Source: DAOTXL01 sp034434895
GTDB taxonomy: Bacteria > Chloroflexota > Anaerolineae > JAAYZQ01
DNA: 12,548 nucleotides
Assembly (NCBI GenBank): GCA_034434895.1
Contig: DAOTYI010000245.1
Location: 1-12,548 of the forward strand
Direction of reading: 5' to 3'
Shown here: in pieces, positions 7,126-12,548 of the stretch
Position numbering within the stretch: the stretch's first letter is position 1
Layout: each line of letters opens with the position of its first letter
The notes under the pieces: generated by a model
Seen by the model: only the letters and a program-made list of their open reading frames with translations
What the model was told of the DNA's origin: nothing
Databases searched by the model: none
Position numbers and translations under genes: made by a program

Positions 7126-7528
7126 AATAGGTGATCAGGCGGGGCAACTGCCTGGCCTGCTCAATCCAATTGCTCACCTGGTTCAGGGAGGGCAGTCGGC
7201 GGACCAGCTTCTTTTCGGCGTTGACCGATTGCAGGGTGGCGTACAGGTTCTCAGCCCTGCGCTGAGCCAATTCGGGCACAGTATCCACGCCCGCTGCTTC
7301 CAACAGGTCCGAGTATTCTTCGCCGATCCCTTTGATGCGGAACAGGTCGGCGCGGTTGATCCATTTCAGGAGCAGGGCGTGGCTGATGCCTGTTGCCTCC
7401 TCCAGCTCCTTGCGGCCCTGGGGGGTCGCGCCTTTTTCCAACAGGGCCTCTCGCGTTGCGACACCCGCGTCCGCAAGCTTTTGGCCGTACACCTCGCCAA
7501 TCCCCTCGATTTCGATGATCCTGGCCAT
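7124..7528 (-). CDS. DUF4332 double helix-hairpin-helix protein
   Basis: The 134-aa soluble protein has two helix-hairpin-helix repeats, IEGIGEVYGQKLADAGV (7-23) and IKGIGEEYSDLLEAAGV (65-81), each followed by a helical stretch. It ends LPRLITY. This is the layout of the DUF4332 family, whose function is unestablished. The helix-hairpin-helix fold suggests non-specific DNA binding or a scaffold. I placed the start at the ATG at 7526-7528 because AGGAGG lies 10 nt upstream; an in-frame ATG at 7549 would bury that site in the coding region. It has its own promoter (7582-7610). The 3' end abuts the MITE-like repeat, but the C-terminus looks complete. Confidence 0.85.
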   Translation of the reverse strand: MARIIEIEGIGEVYGQKLADAGVATREALLEKGATPQGRKELEEATGISHALLLKWINRADLFRIKGIGEEYSDLLEAAGVDTVPELAQRRAENLYATLQSVNAEKKLVRRLPSLNQVSNWIEQARQLPRLITY

Positions 7529-7581
7529 TGTTGAACACCCTCCTTTCATCTGTTTGATGCCAGCGCGGCAGTGTCTGGGAT

Positions 7582-7610
7582 ATTATACCACATCAGCCTT
7601 GCAATGCAAA
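7582..7610 (-). promoter_or_regulatory. Promoter of the DUF4332 gene
   Basis: On the minus strand, TTTGCA (7605-7610) is followed by a 17-bp spacer and a perfect TATAAT (7582-7587) with an extended TGG. The 11-mer TGTGGTATAAT is identical to the one at the dnaE promoter. Transcription should start near 7575, giving a leader of about 47 nt. Confidence 0.72.
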
Positions 7611-7666
7611 TATGGCAACTGCTGTCTGGGCATTTGTCTCATTCCCCTTGCCCCCTTTCCGCCGGG

Positions 7667-7716
7667 AAAAAAAAGAAATGGGGTTTTGCAGGCGGCGAAA
7701 CCGCCCGCAAAACCCC
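7667..7716 (-). terminator. Intrinsic terminator of the selenium/sulfur operon
   Basis: On the minus strand a 16-position stem (7707-7716 with 7680-7689, one mismatch, then 7701-7705 with 7691-7695) closes a 5-nt loop. It is followed by ATTTC and a run of eight U (plus-strand A-run 7667-7674). This is a textbook Rho-independent terminator, 17 nt after the DUF3343 stop, and closes the operon that starts near 10716. Confidence 0.9.
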
Positions 7717-7733
7717 GCCTTCTCTTTCCGTTT

Positions 7734-7958
7734 TCAGATGGCTTGAATACCTTCTATGTCTATGTGCGCTGCGGCGACTACACGATGCACCGCGTCCATG
7801 TCCTGGCGCAGGATGCGGATGCACGCGCCACAGTCGGAGCTGATATGGCGCGGGACCGGGATCATCTTGCACGGGATGTCCGCCTGGCGCAGCAGCTTTT
7901 CGAGGCGCATGGCATGGTTGGTGGAAGGCACCAGAACGACGGCATAGTCGGAAGTCAT
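7734..7958 (-). CDS. DUF3343 putative Se/S carrier protein
   Basis: The 74-aa protein matches the DUF3343 family of small proteins that co-occur with selenium-metabolism genes and are often labelled putative Se/S carriers. The signature is ISSDCGACIRI (39-49) with Cys43 and Cys46, plus Cys30; these cysteines could carry a persulfide or perselenide. The ATG overlaps the TGA of the desulfurase gene as ATGA, with AAGGAG a few bases upstream, so translation is coupled. The frame extends upstream to 8111, but that part is antiparallel shadow of the desulfurase. It is the last gene of the operon, directly before the terminator. The carrier role is family-based inference. Confidence 0.9.
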   Translation of the reverse strand: MTSDYAVVLVPSTNHAMRLEKLLRQADIPCKMIPVPRHISSDCGACIRILRQDMDAVHRVVAAAHIDIEGIQAI

Positions 7959-9109
7959 GACCTCTCCTTCGCCAGTTGTCGCACAGCATCCAAGGCGGCC
8001 TGCACCTCCTGGAGTGTGTTGAATGCGCCCAGGCCAAAGCGGACCGTGCCGGTGGGGAAAGTGCCGAGGGTCTTGTGGGCCGCCGGTGCGCAGTGCAGGC
8101 CCACCCGACACAGGATGCCATACTCATCGTCCAGGCGCAGGCCCACTTCGGCAGGTGACAGCCCGTCAATGTTGAACGAGACGACGGCCACCTGCCGCTC
8201 CGGATCCAGCGGACCATAGAGGGTCACGCCGGGAATGGCCTGCAAGCCCTCCAGCAGCGCCCCGGTCAGGGCCATTTCGTGGGCGCGGATCGCCTCCACG
8301 CCCTGTTCCAGCACCCAGCGCACGCCTGCCTGGAGGCCGGCCAACCCCACCACATTGAGCGTGCCGCTCTCACACCGGTCGGGCAAAAAGTCGGGTTGCA
8401 CTTCATACTCGGAGCGGCTGCCTGTGCCACCGTGCAGCAACGGTTCAAGCTGCCTCTCATCCACCCGTTCGCCCACGATCAACCCGCCGGTGCCCATCGG
8501 ACCGCCCAACGATTTATGGCCGGTGAAACCCAGCAGGTCAATCTGGTCGGCCTGCATATCCAACGGGTAGGCGCCGCCGGTCTGGGCAGCATCCACCAGC
8601 AGGAGCAAGCCGTGCTGTCGGCAGAGGGCACCCACCTCAGCTATCGGCAACAGCGTGCCTGCCACGTTGGAAGCGTGAGTGAGGGCGACCAGCCGGGTGT
8701 TGGGCCCGAAGGCTGCCTCCACGTCGGCCGGGTCCAGCACCCCTTGGGGCGAGCAACCCACCACCGTCACCCGGACGCCGTTGCCCTCCAGAGCACGCAG
8801 GGGGCGCATCATCGAGTTGTGCTCCATCGAGCTGGTGATCACCTGATCGCCGGGGCGCAGCAGGCCGCGCAACGCCAGGTTGAGCGCCTCGGTCACATTC
8901 TTGCACCAGACCAGGCGCAGCGGGTCTGGCGCATGGAACAGCTCACACACAGCCTCGCGGGCATTGTAGACGATGCGCCCCGACTCCACAGCCTGACGAT
9001 GGGCGGCGCGGCCCGGGTTGGCCCCGACCGCTTCCATAAAGTGCACCATCGCCTCGACCACACCCGGCGGTTTGGGCCAGGAGGTGGCCGCATTGTCGAG
9101 ATAGATCAC
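7955..9109 (-). CDS. Cysteine desulfurase family protein (class V aminotransferase, selenium-associated type)
   Basis: The 384-aa PLP enzyme should release sulfur from cysteine, or selenium from selenocysteine, as a persulfide or perselenide. It begins YLDNAATSWPKP (3-14). Visible features are MEHNS with His97, VDAAQ (172-176, Asp173 and Gln176), the PLP lysine Lys199 in GHKSLGGP, ESGTLN (247-252) and the catalytic cysteine Cys340 in GLHCAPAAHKTLGT, followed by TVRFG. This pattern, with LHCAP, fits the EF2568-type family (TIGR01977) that is often near selD and yedF. An additional Cys334 lies six residues before the catalytic one. The start is GTG with GGAGG almost touching it, an unusually close ribosome site. 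75 nt containing a palindromic repeat separate it from the carrier gene upstream. It overlaps the DUF3343 start by 4 nt. Confidence 0.93.
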   Translation of the reverse strand: MIYLDNAATSWPKPPGVVEAMVHFMEAVGANPGRAAHRQAVESGRIVYNAREAVCELFHAPDPLRLVWCKNVTEALNLALRGLLRPGDQVITSSMEHNSMMRPLRALEGNGVRVTVVGCSPQGVLDPADVEAAFGPNTRLVALTHASNVAGTLLPIAEVGALCRQHGLLLLVDAAQTGGAYPLDMQADQIDLLGFTGHKSLGGPMGTGGLIVGERVDERQLEPLLHGGTGSRSEYEVQPDFLPDRCESGTLNVVGLAGLQAGVRWVLEQGVEAIRAHEMALTGALLEGLQAIPGVTLYGPLDPERQVAVVSFNIDGLSPAEVGLRLDDEYGILCRVGLHCAPAAHKTLGTFPTGTVRFGLGAFNTLQEVQAALDAVRQLAKERS

Positions 9110-9116
9110 CCTCCAC

Positions 9117-9177
9117 CCCGCATTTTTCGGCGGTCACAGACCGCCGGGGAGCACAAAGTTCTGTCTGCTGAGTCTGG
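9117..9177. repeat. Palindromic dispersed repeat between carrier and desulfurase genes (copy A)
   Basis: The core is a perfect 8-bp inverted repeat around ACA (9128-9135 with 9139-9146). The first 38 nt match copy B (10846-10883) at 36 positions, and similarity resumes at GCTGAGT. In the operon mRNA the hairpin ends about 18 nt before the desulfurase GTG, and its outer CCCC/GGGG arms reach toward the ribosome site. Confidence 0.8.
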
Positions 9178-9184
9178 CCCCCGG

Positions 9185-9394
9185 TTATTTCCCGATGATC
9201 AGCCTGAACTCGTCTCCCATCTCCTCCACCCGCACGGTGCAACCGGCCTTCTCGGCCGCCCGCCTGACATTTTCCCGCGAGGTCACCGTATCCACCAGCA
9301 CCTCGATCGGGAATTTCCCGGCCTGGATGGCCTGGCGGGCCAGGATAACCGGTTGAGGGCAGGAAAGCCCACGAGCGTCTACTTTGCTGGCCAT
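9185..9394 (-). CDS. TusA/YedF-like sulfur carrier protein
   Basis: The 69-aa protein is a single TusA (SirA) domain. It starts VDARGLSCPQPV (5-16) with the CPxP sulfur-binding Cys12, and a second Cys52 lies in AGCTVRV. TusA-like proteins accept sulfur from desulfurases or transporters as a persulfide on the CPxP cysteine. Typical selenium YedF has an added C-terminal DsrE-like domain, absent here, so this is the minimal form. The ATG follows the yedE stop by 4 nt and uses GGAGGGG within the end of yedE, so the two are tightly coupled. Its neighbours point to a partner role with the YedE-type protein and the desulfurase. Confidence 0.92.
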   Translation of the reverse strand: MASKVDARGLSCPQPVILARQAIQAGKFPIEVLVDTVTSRENVRRAAEKAGCTVRVEEMGDEFRLIIGK

Positions 9395-9398
9395 TGGA

Positions 9399-10523
9399 TT
9401 ACCCCTCCACTTTCTGACGCATGGTCAGACCAAGAACGACACACACCACCAGTCCCAGGATGACCGCCCCCATCCCGTAGGGGCCGATGCCCCCGACCTT
9501 TTGCACCCCTTCCACCACCGTGTCGGGTGTGCCGGCCAGGGCAAAGTTGTGGGCCAGCCCTGCGCCGGTGATCATGCCCAGGACAAAGACTGCCGCGTCG
9601 CCGTCCCCTTCGCCGGAAAGGAAAAGCTGCCGGCCAGGACAGCCGCCGGCCAGGGCAAAGGCCAACCCGGCCAGCGTCATGCCGAGAAAGTTCCACAGGT
9701 GCTGGCTGTGCGCCACCGGCTGGCCAAAGAAGGCAACAGGCCCAAACTGCCCCAGGATCAGGTTGGTGATCACAGCCACCACCACCAACGCCCCCAGGCC
9801 GCTGATCAGGTGGGTGTCGCCCATCAAGATCACGTCCCGGATCGAGCCCATGGTGCAAAAACGGGTGCGTTGGGCCAGGAAGCCGATGAGCAGGCCCACG
9901 CCCAGGGAGATGAGCAGCGGCGCATGGAGTGAGCCAGGCCCGCTCTCACTGAAAAAGAGGGCTCCCGTGTCGCTCACCTTGACCCTGAAGACCAGCAGCA
10001 GGAGCAGGCCGATCATGAGGGCCGGCATGATCCAGCCAACGGCAGGATAGGTCTTGTGCGAGCGGCCCAGGTTGTAGCCGGCCTTGAGGAACTGCACGCC
10101 GATCAAGATGCCGGTCGCCAGGCCCAGCAGCCCCACCACGGCGTTCAGGTCGCCAGCCGAGAAGCGCAGCAGCGCCCGCCAGGGGCAGCCCAGAAAGGCC
10201 AGCGCGCCGATCATGGCAAACATGCCCAGTACAAAGCGCACGATGGGCGCGGAACCGGCGCGGGCCTTGAACTCACGGAACAACAGCGCCGCGATCGTTG
10301 CCCCCAGCACGAACCCGATGATCTCCGGGCGGATGTACTGGACGACGGCTGCCCGGTGCAGTCCCAGGGCGCCGGCGATGTCCCGCTCAAAGCAAGCCAC
10401 GCAGATGCCCATGTTCTTTGGGTTCCCGGCGCGTTGCAAGAGCGGAGCCAGCAGCCCGATAACGGCCCCGGCCAGGATGATGCCCCAACGTGAGGCAAAG
10501 AAACGGGTCAGTTTTTCGGACAT
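9399..10523 (-). CDS. yedE: YedE/YeeE-family membrane protein, selenium-metabolism type
   Basis: The 374-aa protein has about nine or ten hydrophobic segments and belongs to the YeeE/YedE family. Relatives include the thiosulfate importer TsuA, and the YedE/FdhT branch is linked to selenium metabolism. The N-terminal half has MGICVACFERDIAGALGLH (38-56) and VVQYIRPEIIG (60-70), which I recall as typical of the selenium-associated YedE form. Conserved cysteines are Cys41, Cys44, Cys113 (LGCPWR), Cys223 (RFCTMGSIRD) and Cys295 (GGCPGRQ). The two halves repeat a G-C-P-x-R element, as in this duplicated family. I chose the ATG at 10523, with AGGAGG 8 nt upstream, over an in-frame start at 10550. 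It heads the operon. Whether it carries selenium or sulfur compounds is undecided. Confidence 0.92.
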   Translation of the reverse strand: MSEKLTRFFASRWGIILAGAVIGLLAPLLQRAGNPKNMGICVACFERDIAGALGLHRAAVVQYIRPEIIGFVLGATIAALLFREFKARAGSAPIVRFVLGMFAMIGALAFLGCPWRALLRFSAGDLNAVVGLLGLATGILIGVQFLKAGYNLGRSHKTYPAVGWIMPALMIGLLLLLVFRVKVSDTGALFFSESGPGSLHAPLLISLGVGLLIGFLAQRTRFCTMGSIRDVILMGDTHLISGLGALVVVAVITNLILGQFGPVAFFGQPVAHSQHLWNFLGMTLAGLAFALAGGCPGRQLFLSGEGDGDAAVFVLGMITGAGLAHNFALAGTPDTVVEGVQKVGGIGPYGMGAVILGLVVCVVLGLTMRQKVEG

Positions 10524-10546
10524 TGTATCTCCCTCCTTGGATATTT

Positions 10547-10664
10547 CCACGCACCTCTGGCATGAGGTACGGCGTGGTCCTTCCCAAAGCCGCTGCCAGC
10601 GACTTGAAGAGGTGACCTTTCTCCCTTCAGGACAAGGCTTCCCTGTCCTCTTCCAGAAGGCACG
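10547..10664 (-). ncRNA. Structured mRNA leader of the yedE operon, possible cis-regulatory RNA
   Basis: Between promoter and yedE the minus-strand transcript can form three hairpins. Hairpin 1 (10660-10624) has 5-bp and 7-bp helices split by a 7-nt/1-nt internal loop, capped by GAAG. Hairpin 2 (10617-10576) stacks 4-, 4- and 8-bp helices with bulges ACCU and UGG and loop GGC. One G-U pair (10590/10602) makes its best form specific to the minus-strand RNA. Hairpin 3 (10577-10547) has 6- and 5-bp helices and a CGU bulge and ends 9 nt before AGGAGG. A 4-bp closing helix (10661-10664 with 10573-10576) would make a three-way junction of hairpins 1 and 2, and shares bases with hairpin 3. No known riboswitch class was recognised. 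Confidence 0.55.
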
Positions 10665-10722
10665 GCATTTCAGACCGGCCGCAAATTATAAATAAATGTT
10701 ATATATACCATACACCTGGGGC

Positions 10723-10751
10723 ATTATACTACGAGGCAGCAAACCTGTCAA
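10723..10751 (-). promoter_or_regulatory. Perfect consensus promoter of the yedE operon
   Basis: The minus strand carries TTGACA (10746-10751), exactly 17 bp, then TATAAT (10723-10728), a full match to the sigma-70 consensus. The start would be near 10716, giving a leader of about 190 nt before yedE. A second TATAAT at 10685-10690 lacks a recognisable -35 box. Such a strong promoter ahead of a structured leader suggests control after initiation. Confidence 0.85.
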
Positions 10752-10773
10752 ATTTCTGGGCGAGGGAAAAAGG

Positions 10774-10798
10774 CCTGAAAGGTCTGGGGTCTTTCAGG
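10774..10798. repeat. 8-bp inverted repeat
   Basis: CCTGAAAG (10774-10781) and CTTTCAGG (10791-10798) form a perfect inverted repeat around a 9-nt loop. It lies about 25 bp upstream of the yedE -35 box, so it could be an operator or another dispersed palindrome. No U-run follows. Confidence 0.5.
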
Positions 10799-10833
10799 CT
10801 GTTGGTAGTAGTAGATGGAACAAGTTGCTCAAA

Positions 10834-10899
10834 GCGGGTCTGCGACCCGCATTTCTCGGCGATCACAGACCGCCGGGGAGCACTCGTCCGCTGAGTTTG
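10834..10899. repeat. Palindromic dispersed repeat (copy B) in a repeat-filled intergenic stretch
   Basis: A perfect 7-bp inverted repeat around TGC (10834-10850) runs into a copy of the 9117 element (10846-10883, 36 of 38 identical). The rest of the 10752-10956 gap contains no credible gene. It looks like a patchwork of short palindromes and repeat-like text, including ccggctaaagcctctactcc at 10921-10940. Confidence 0.75.
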
Positions 10900-10956
10900 A
10901 AGTCGAGCCTTCAGGGGGGACCGGCTAAAGCCTCTACTCCTTATGGCACAGGCTTC

Positions 10957-11214
10957 TCAATCTTCCAGCCGATAGACAATGTCCCCTACCCGCACCCGAT
11001 CGGCCACCAGGATGCCCACCTTTTGGCCGGCATGGGCTTCATGGATGAACTGGCGGTCGAGCTGGAGGGAGGTGACACGCTGCTGAAAATCGGTAGTGGT
11101 CCCCCGAAACTGAATCCAATCGTCCACCCGCAGAGAATCGGTCAACTCCACACCCGCCACGCCCAGGCGGGTCCAATAGTGGATGACCTTCCCGATGGCT
11201 CGTGGCTGAGACAT
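10957..11214 (-). CDS. Translation elongation factor-like small protein
   Basis: The 85-aa protein resembles the beta-barrel domain II of translational GTPases as a stand-alone unit. It has IGKVIHYWTRLGVAGVELTD (7-26), TTDFQQRV (40-47) and a C-terminal VRVGDIVYRL. Such proteins are usually annotated as translation elongation factor-like; no GTPase domain is present and the function is unknown. The ATG at 11214 has AAAGGAGG 5 nt upstream and is preferred to an in-frame TTG at 11235. It follows the metallopeptidase-like gene by 75 nt in the same direction and may share its transcript, with a repeat fragment in between. Confidence 0.8.
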   Translation of the reverse strand: MSQPRAIGKVIHYWTRLGVAGVELTDSLRVDDWIQFRGTTTDFQQRVTSLQLDRQFIHEAHAGQKVGILVADRVRVGDIVYRLED

Positions 11215-11266
11215 CCCTGCCTCCTTTCCCTGCAAGTCTACCCCAAAGGTACACAGGATTTGTATC

Positions 11267-11290
11267 CCTGGTGGTTTTCAGACCGGCTCT
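11267..11290. repeat. Fragment of the MITE-like element
   Basis: These 24 nt match the right end of the 7003-7125 element (7102-7125) at 23 positions, and looser similarity extends left to about 11245. The last base lies in the TGA stop of the metallopeptidase-like gene, the same relation to a stop codon as the first copy. Confidence 0.65.
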
Positions 11291-12548
11291 CAACGGACGG
11301 CGGCCAGCACTTTTTCCACGGTTGCCCGGTCGGGGCCGAGGATGAGCAGGGTGGACGCCTCCTGCCAGGTCAGCACTGCTGTCTGAGCCGCTGTCTCCCA
11401 CCAGACCCCGGCCCGGTCGTCGCCGGTCGGCGGCCGGCCATATTTGCCGCCGGCATACTGCCGATAGGCTGCCACAAACTCCTGGCAGTCGGCCGGGCTA
11501 TCCCAGAGGGTGGCCAGGATCAGCACCTCTGCATCATCATGGGCGTAGAGGGCATATCGGTCGCCGTCCCACCCCTGGCTGGCCCGATCCGCCGTCTTCT
11601 GGTCCACCTGCTGGGCCAGGTAGAGGTTGGTCTGGAACTCGCCCAATGTCTCGCTTTCGACCAGACGCCAGCCGGCGCCCAGGGTATCGGTCAGCGGCGG
11701 AAGGGTGATGATCTGCGGCTCGTCGCCGGCGAGGTATTTCTCCGGGTGCAGGATCTGTTCGGTGGAGCGGGGAGGGGCGGCGTAGGCGGCATCCACCGCC
11801 GGCCAGCCCTGCTTGTGGAGGGTCGTGGCAAAGTCCAGGCCGTAGATGTAGGGGAACAGAAAGGTCTCGCGGATAATGGGCGGAGCGGCCTCCAGGACCT
11901 CCTGGCTTGCCTCTCCGCCGGCGGCCTGGAGCGCCTCCAGGTCCTGATCGGTCATCTCGCTCAGATGCGCAAACAGGTATTGCATCATGGCCAGCGAAGC
12001 ATCGCCCTCTACCAGCGACAGGCGGGCCATGACTTCGTCGTCGTTGAACCGATCCTCATCCACGAAGTCGTCCAACCCAAACTGCTGATCCTGCAGGCCG
12101 TGGACATATTCGTGGGCAAAGGTCGCCCTGGTCAGCAGGTCAAACTGGCCGGTGGCCTCGGTGATGACATACAGGATATTCTGATCCTCGTCGTACAGGC
12201 CGATTGCCTGGGTTGAGTAGAGGTCCACCAGCAGGCCCAACAGGTCAAAATCTGGGGGCACAAAGTCAAAAGCCGCCAGCACCCGGACATCGGCTGCCAC
12301 CTCCGCCGGGGGATAGTTCTCGGCCAGTTCGCGTTCCATGTAGGCCGCCAGTTGTTCGCGGCTCATCAGGCCGCAGGGGATGGGCCTGCTTTCCTCCAGG
12401 CCACGGAGCCCTTTCATCTCCTCTTCAATGGCCCCCATCGTCGCCAGCAGCGGGGCAGAGGGGGTAGCGGCCAACACCGGGGTGGAGGTGGGGGAAGGTA
12501 AGGGGGTTGGCGTTGGCCGGGTCGTGGAGGTGAAGGTGGCCGCAGGGC
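11290..12548 (-). CDS. HEXXH metallopeptidase-like protein, N-terminus outside window
   Basis: The visible 419 codons run off the right edge without a start; a GTG at 12477 is in-frame but lies inside an open Thr/Pro/Ser-rich linker, so it is not the true start. The visible part begins with that linker (12548 to about 12460), typical of secreted lipoproteins. The folded part contains FAHEYVHGLQDQQ, a HEXXH zinc motif (plus-strand about 12100-12114), and about 31 residues later VEGDAS, whose Glu is a plausible third zinc ligand, as in gluzincins. The second half (AGWRLVESETLGEFQTNLYL onward) is an unassigned alpha/beta region ending LAAVR. It is probably an extracytoplasmic zinc peptidase or a relative. 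Substrate and family name are unknown to me. Confidence 0.82.
   Translation of the reverse strand, partial: PAATFTSTTRPTPTPLPSPTSTPVLAATPSAPLLATMGAIEEEMKGLRGLEESRPIPCGLMSREQLAAYMERELAENYPPAEVAADVRVLAAFDFVPPDFDLLGLLVDLYSTQAIGLYDEDQNILYVITEATGQFDLLTRATFAHEYVHGLQDQQFGLDDFVDEDRFNDDEVMARLSLVEGDASLAMMQYLFAHLSEMTDQDLEALQAAGGEASQEVLEAAPPIIRETFLFPYIYGLDFATTLHKQGWPAVDAAYAAPPRSTEQILHPEKYLAGDEPQIITLPPLTDTLGAGWRLVESETLGEFQTNLYLAQQVDQKTADRASQGWDGDRYALYAHDDAEVLILATLWDSPADCQEFVAAYRQYAGGKYGRPPTGDDRAGVWWETAAQTAVLTWQEASTLLILGPDRATVEKVLAAVR

Noticed and set aside
7680..7716. Hairpin read as a plus-strand terminator
   Set aside because: No plus-strand gene precedes it, and the U-run exists only on the minus strand, where it fits the operon end.
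8279..9463. 394-codon plus-strand open frame
   Set aside because: It lies antisense to the desulfurase and carrier genes, shows no domain, and would cross several well-supported gene boundaries.
10547..10577. Hairpin 3 of the yedE leader as an intrinsic terminator
   Set aside because: It is followed by AAAUAUCC rather than a U-run, so a transcription-attenuation reading is weak. Translational or other control is more likely.
10576..10664. tRNA or selC-like gene in the yedE leader
   Set aside because: The stems do not fit a cloverleaf; there is no acceptor stem, TPsiC motif or anticodon arm of the right size.
10696..12216. 506-codon plus-strand open frame
   Set aside because: It is antisense to two recognisable proteins, crosses repeat-rich intergenic DNA, and has no ribosome site or domain.

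Overview
The window looks like a chromosomal segment of a high-GC bacterium, most likely a Chloroflexota member of the Anaerolineae/Caldilineae type. That placement is inference from gene content (DUF4332 helix-hairpin-helix protein, small elongation-factor-like protein, Thr/Pro-rich lipoproteins) and from the many short palindromic intergenic repeats. I saw no rRNA, tRNA, CRISPR array, transposase or phage gene. Long open frames antisense to real genes are side effects of high GC.

Layout, left to right. Positions 1-106 hold a GC-rich palindromic repeat behind dnaE. 107-3598 (-) is DNA polymerase III alpha with an apparently intact PHP domain and its own near-consensus promoter. 3786-5483 (+) is a family 4 glycosidase with an extra N-terminal domain; its leader carries a 16-bp direct repeat flanking a small palindrome. 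It converges on 5515-6471 (-), a glutamine cyclotransferase-type lipoprotein, and both stop codons lie in one 12-bp hairpin. Upstream of the lipoprotein gene are two helix-hairpin-helix genes, 6443-6931 (-) and 7124-7528 (-), separated by a palindrome and a 123-bp MITE-like repeat.

7667-10751 (-) is the most coherent unit: a selenium/sulfur handling operon. It has a perfect consensus promoter (10723-10751), a leader of about 190 nt with three strong hairpins, a YedE-type membrane protein, a TusA/YedF-like sulfur carrier, a cysteine desulfurase, a DUF3343 carrier, and a clean intrinsic terminator (7667-7716). The likely logic is import of a sulfur or selenium compound, release of S or Se from cysteine or selenocysteine by the desulfurase, and hand-over by the two small carriers. 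No selD is in the window, so Se versus S is undecided.

Beyond a repeat-filled intergenic stretch (10752-10956) lie a small elongation-factor-like protein (10957-11214, -) and a HEXXH metallopeptidase-like protein (11290-12548, -) whose N-terminus runs off the window.

The best candidate for something undescribed is the structured leader of the selenium/sulfur operon. Two of its helices are mutually exclusive with the downstream hairpin, which is riboswitch-like, and it matches no class I recognise. Second is the glycosidase fusion, whose domain junction is an A-rich tandem heptamer. Third is the set of small palindromic repeats placed at stop codons and ribosome-binding sites.
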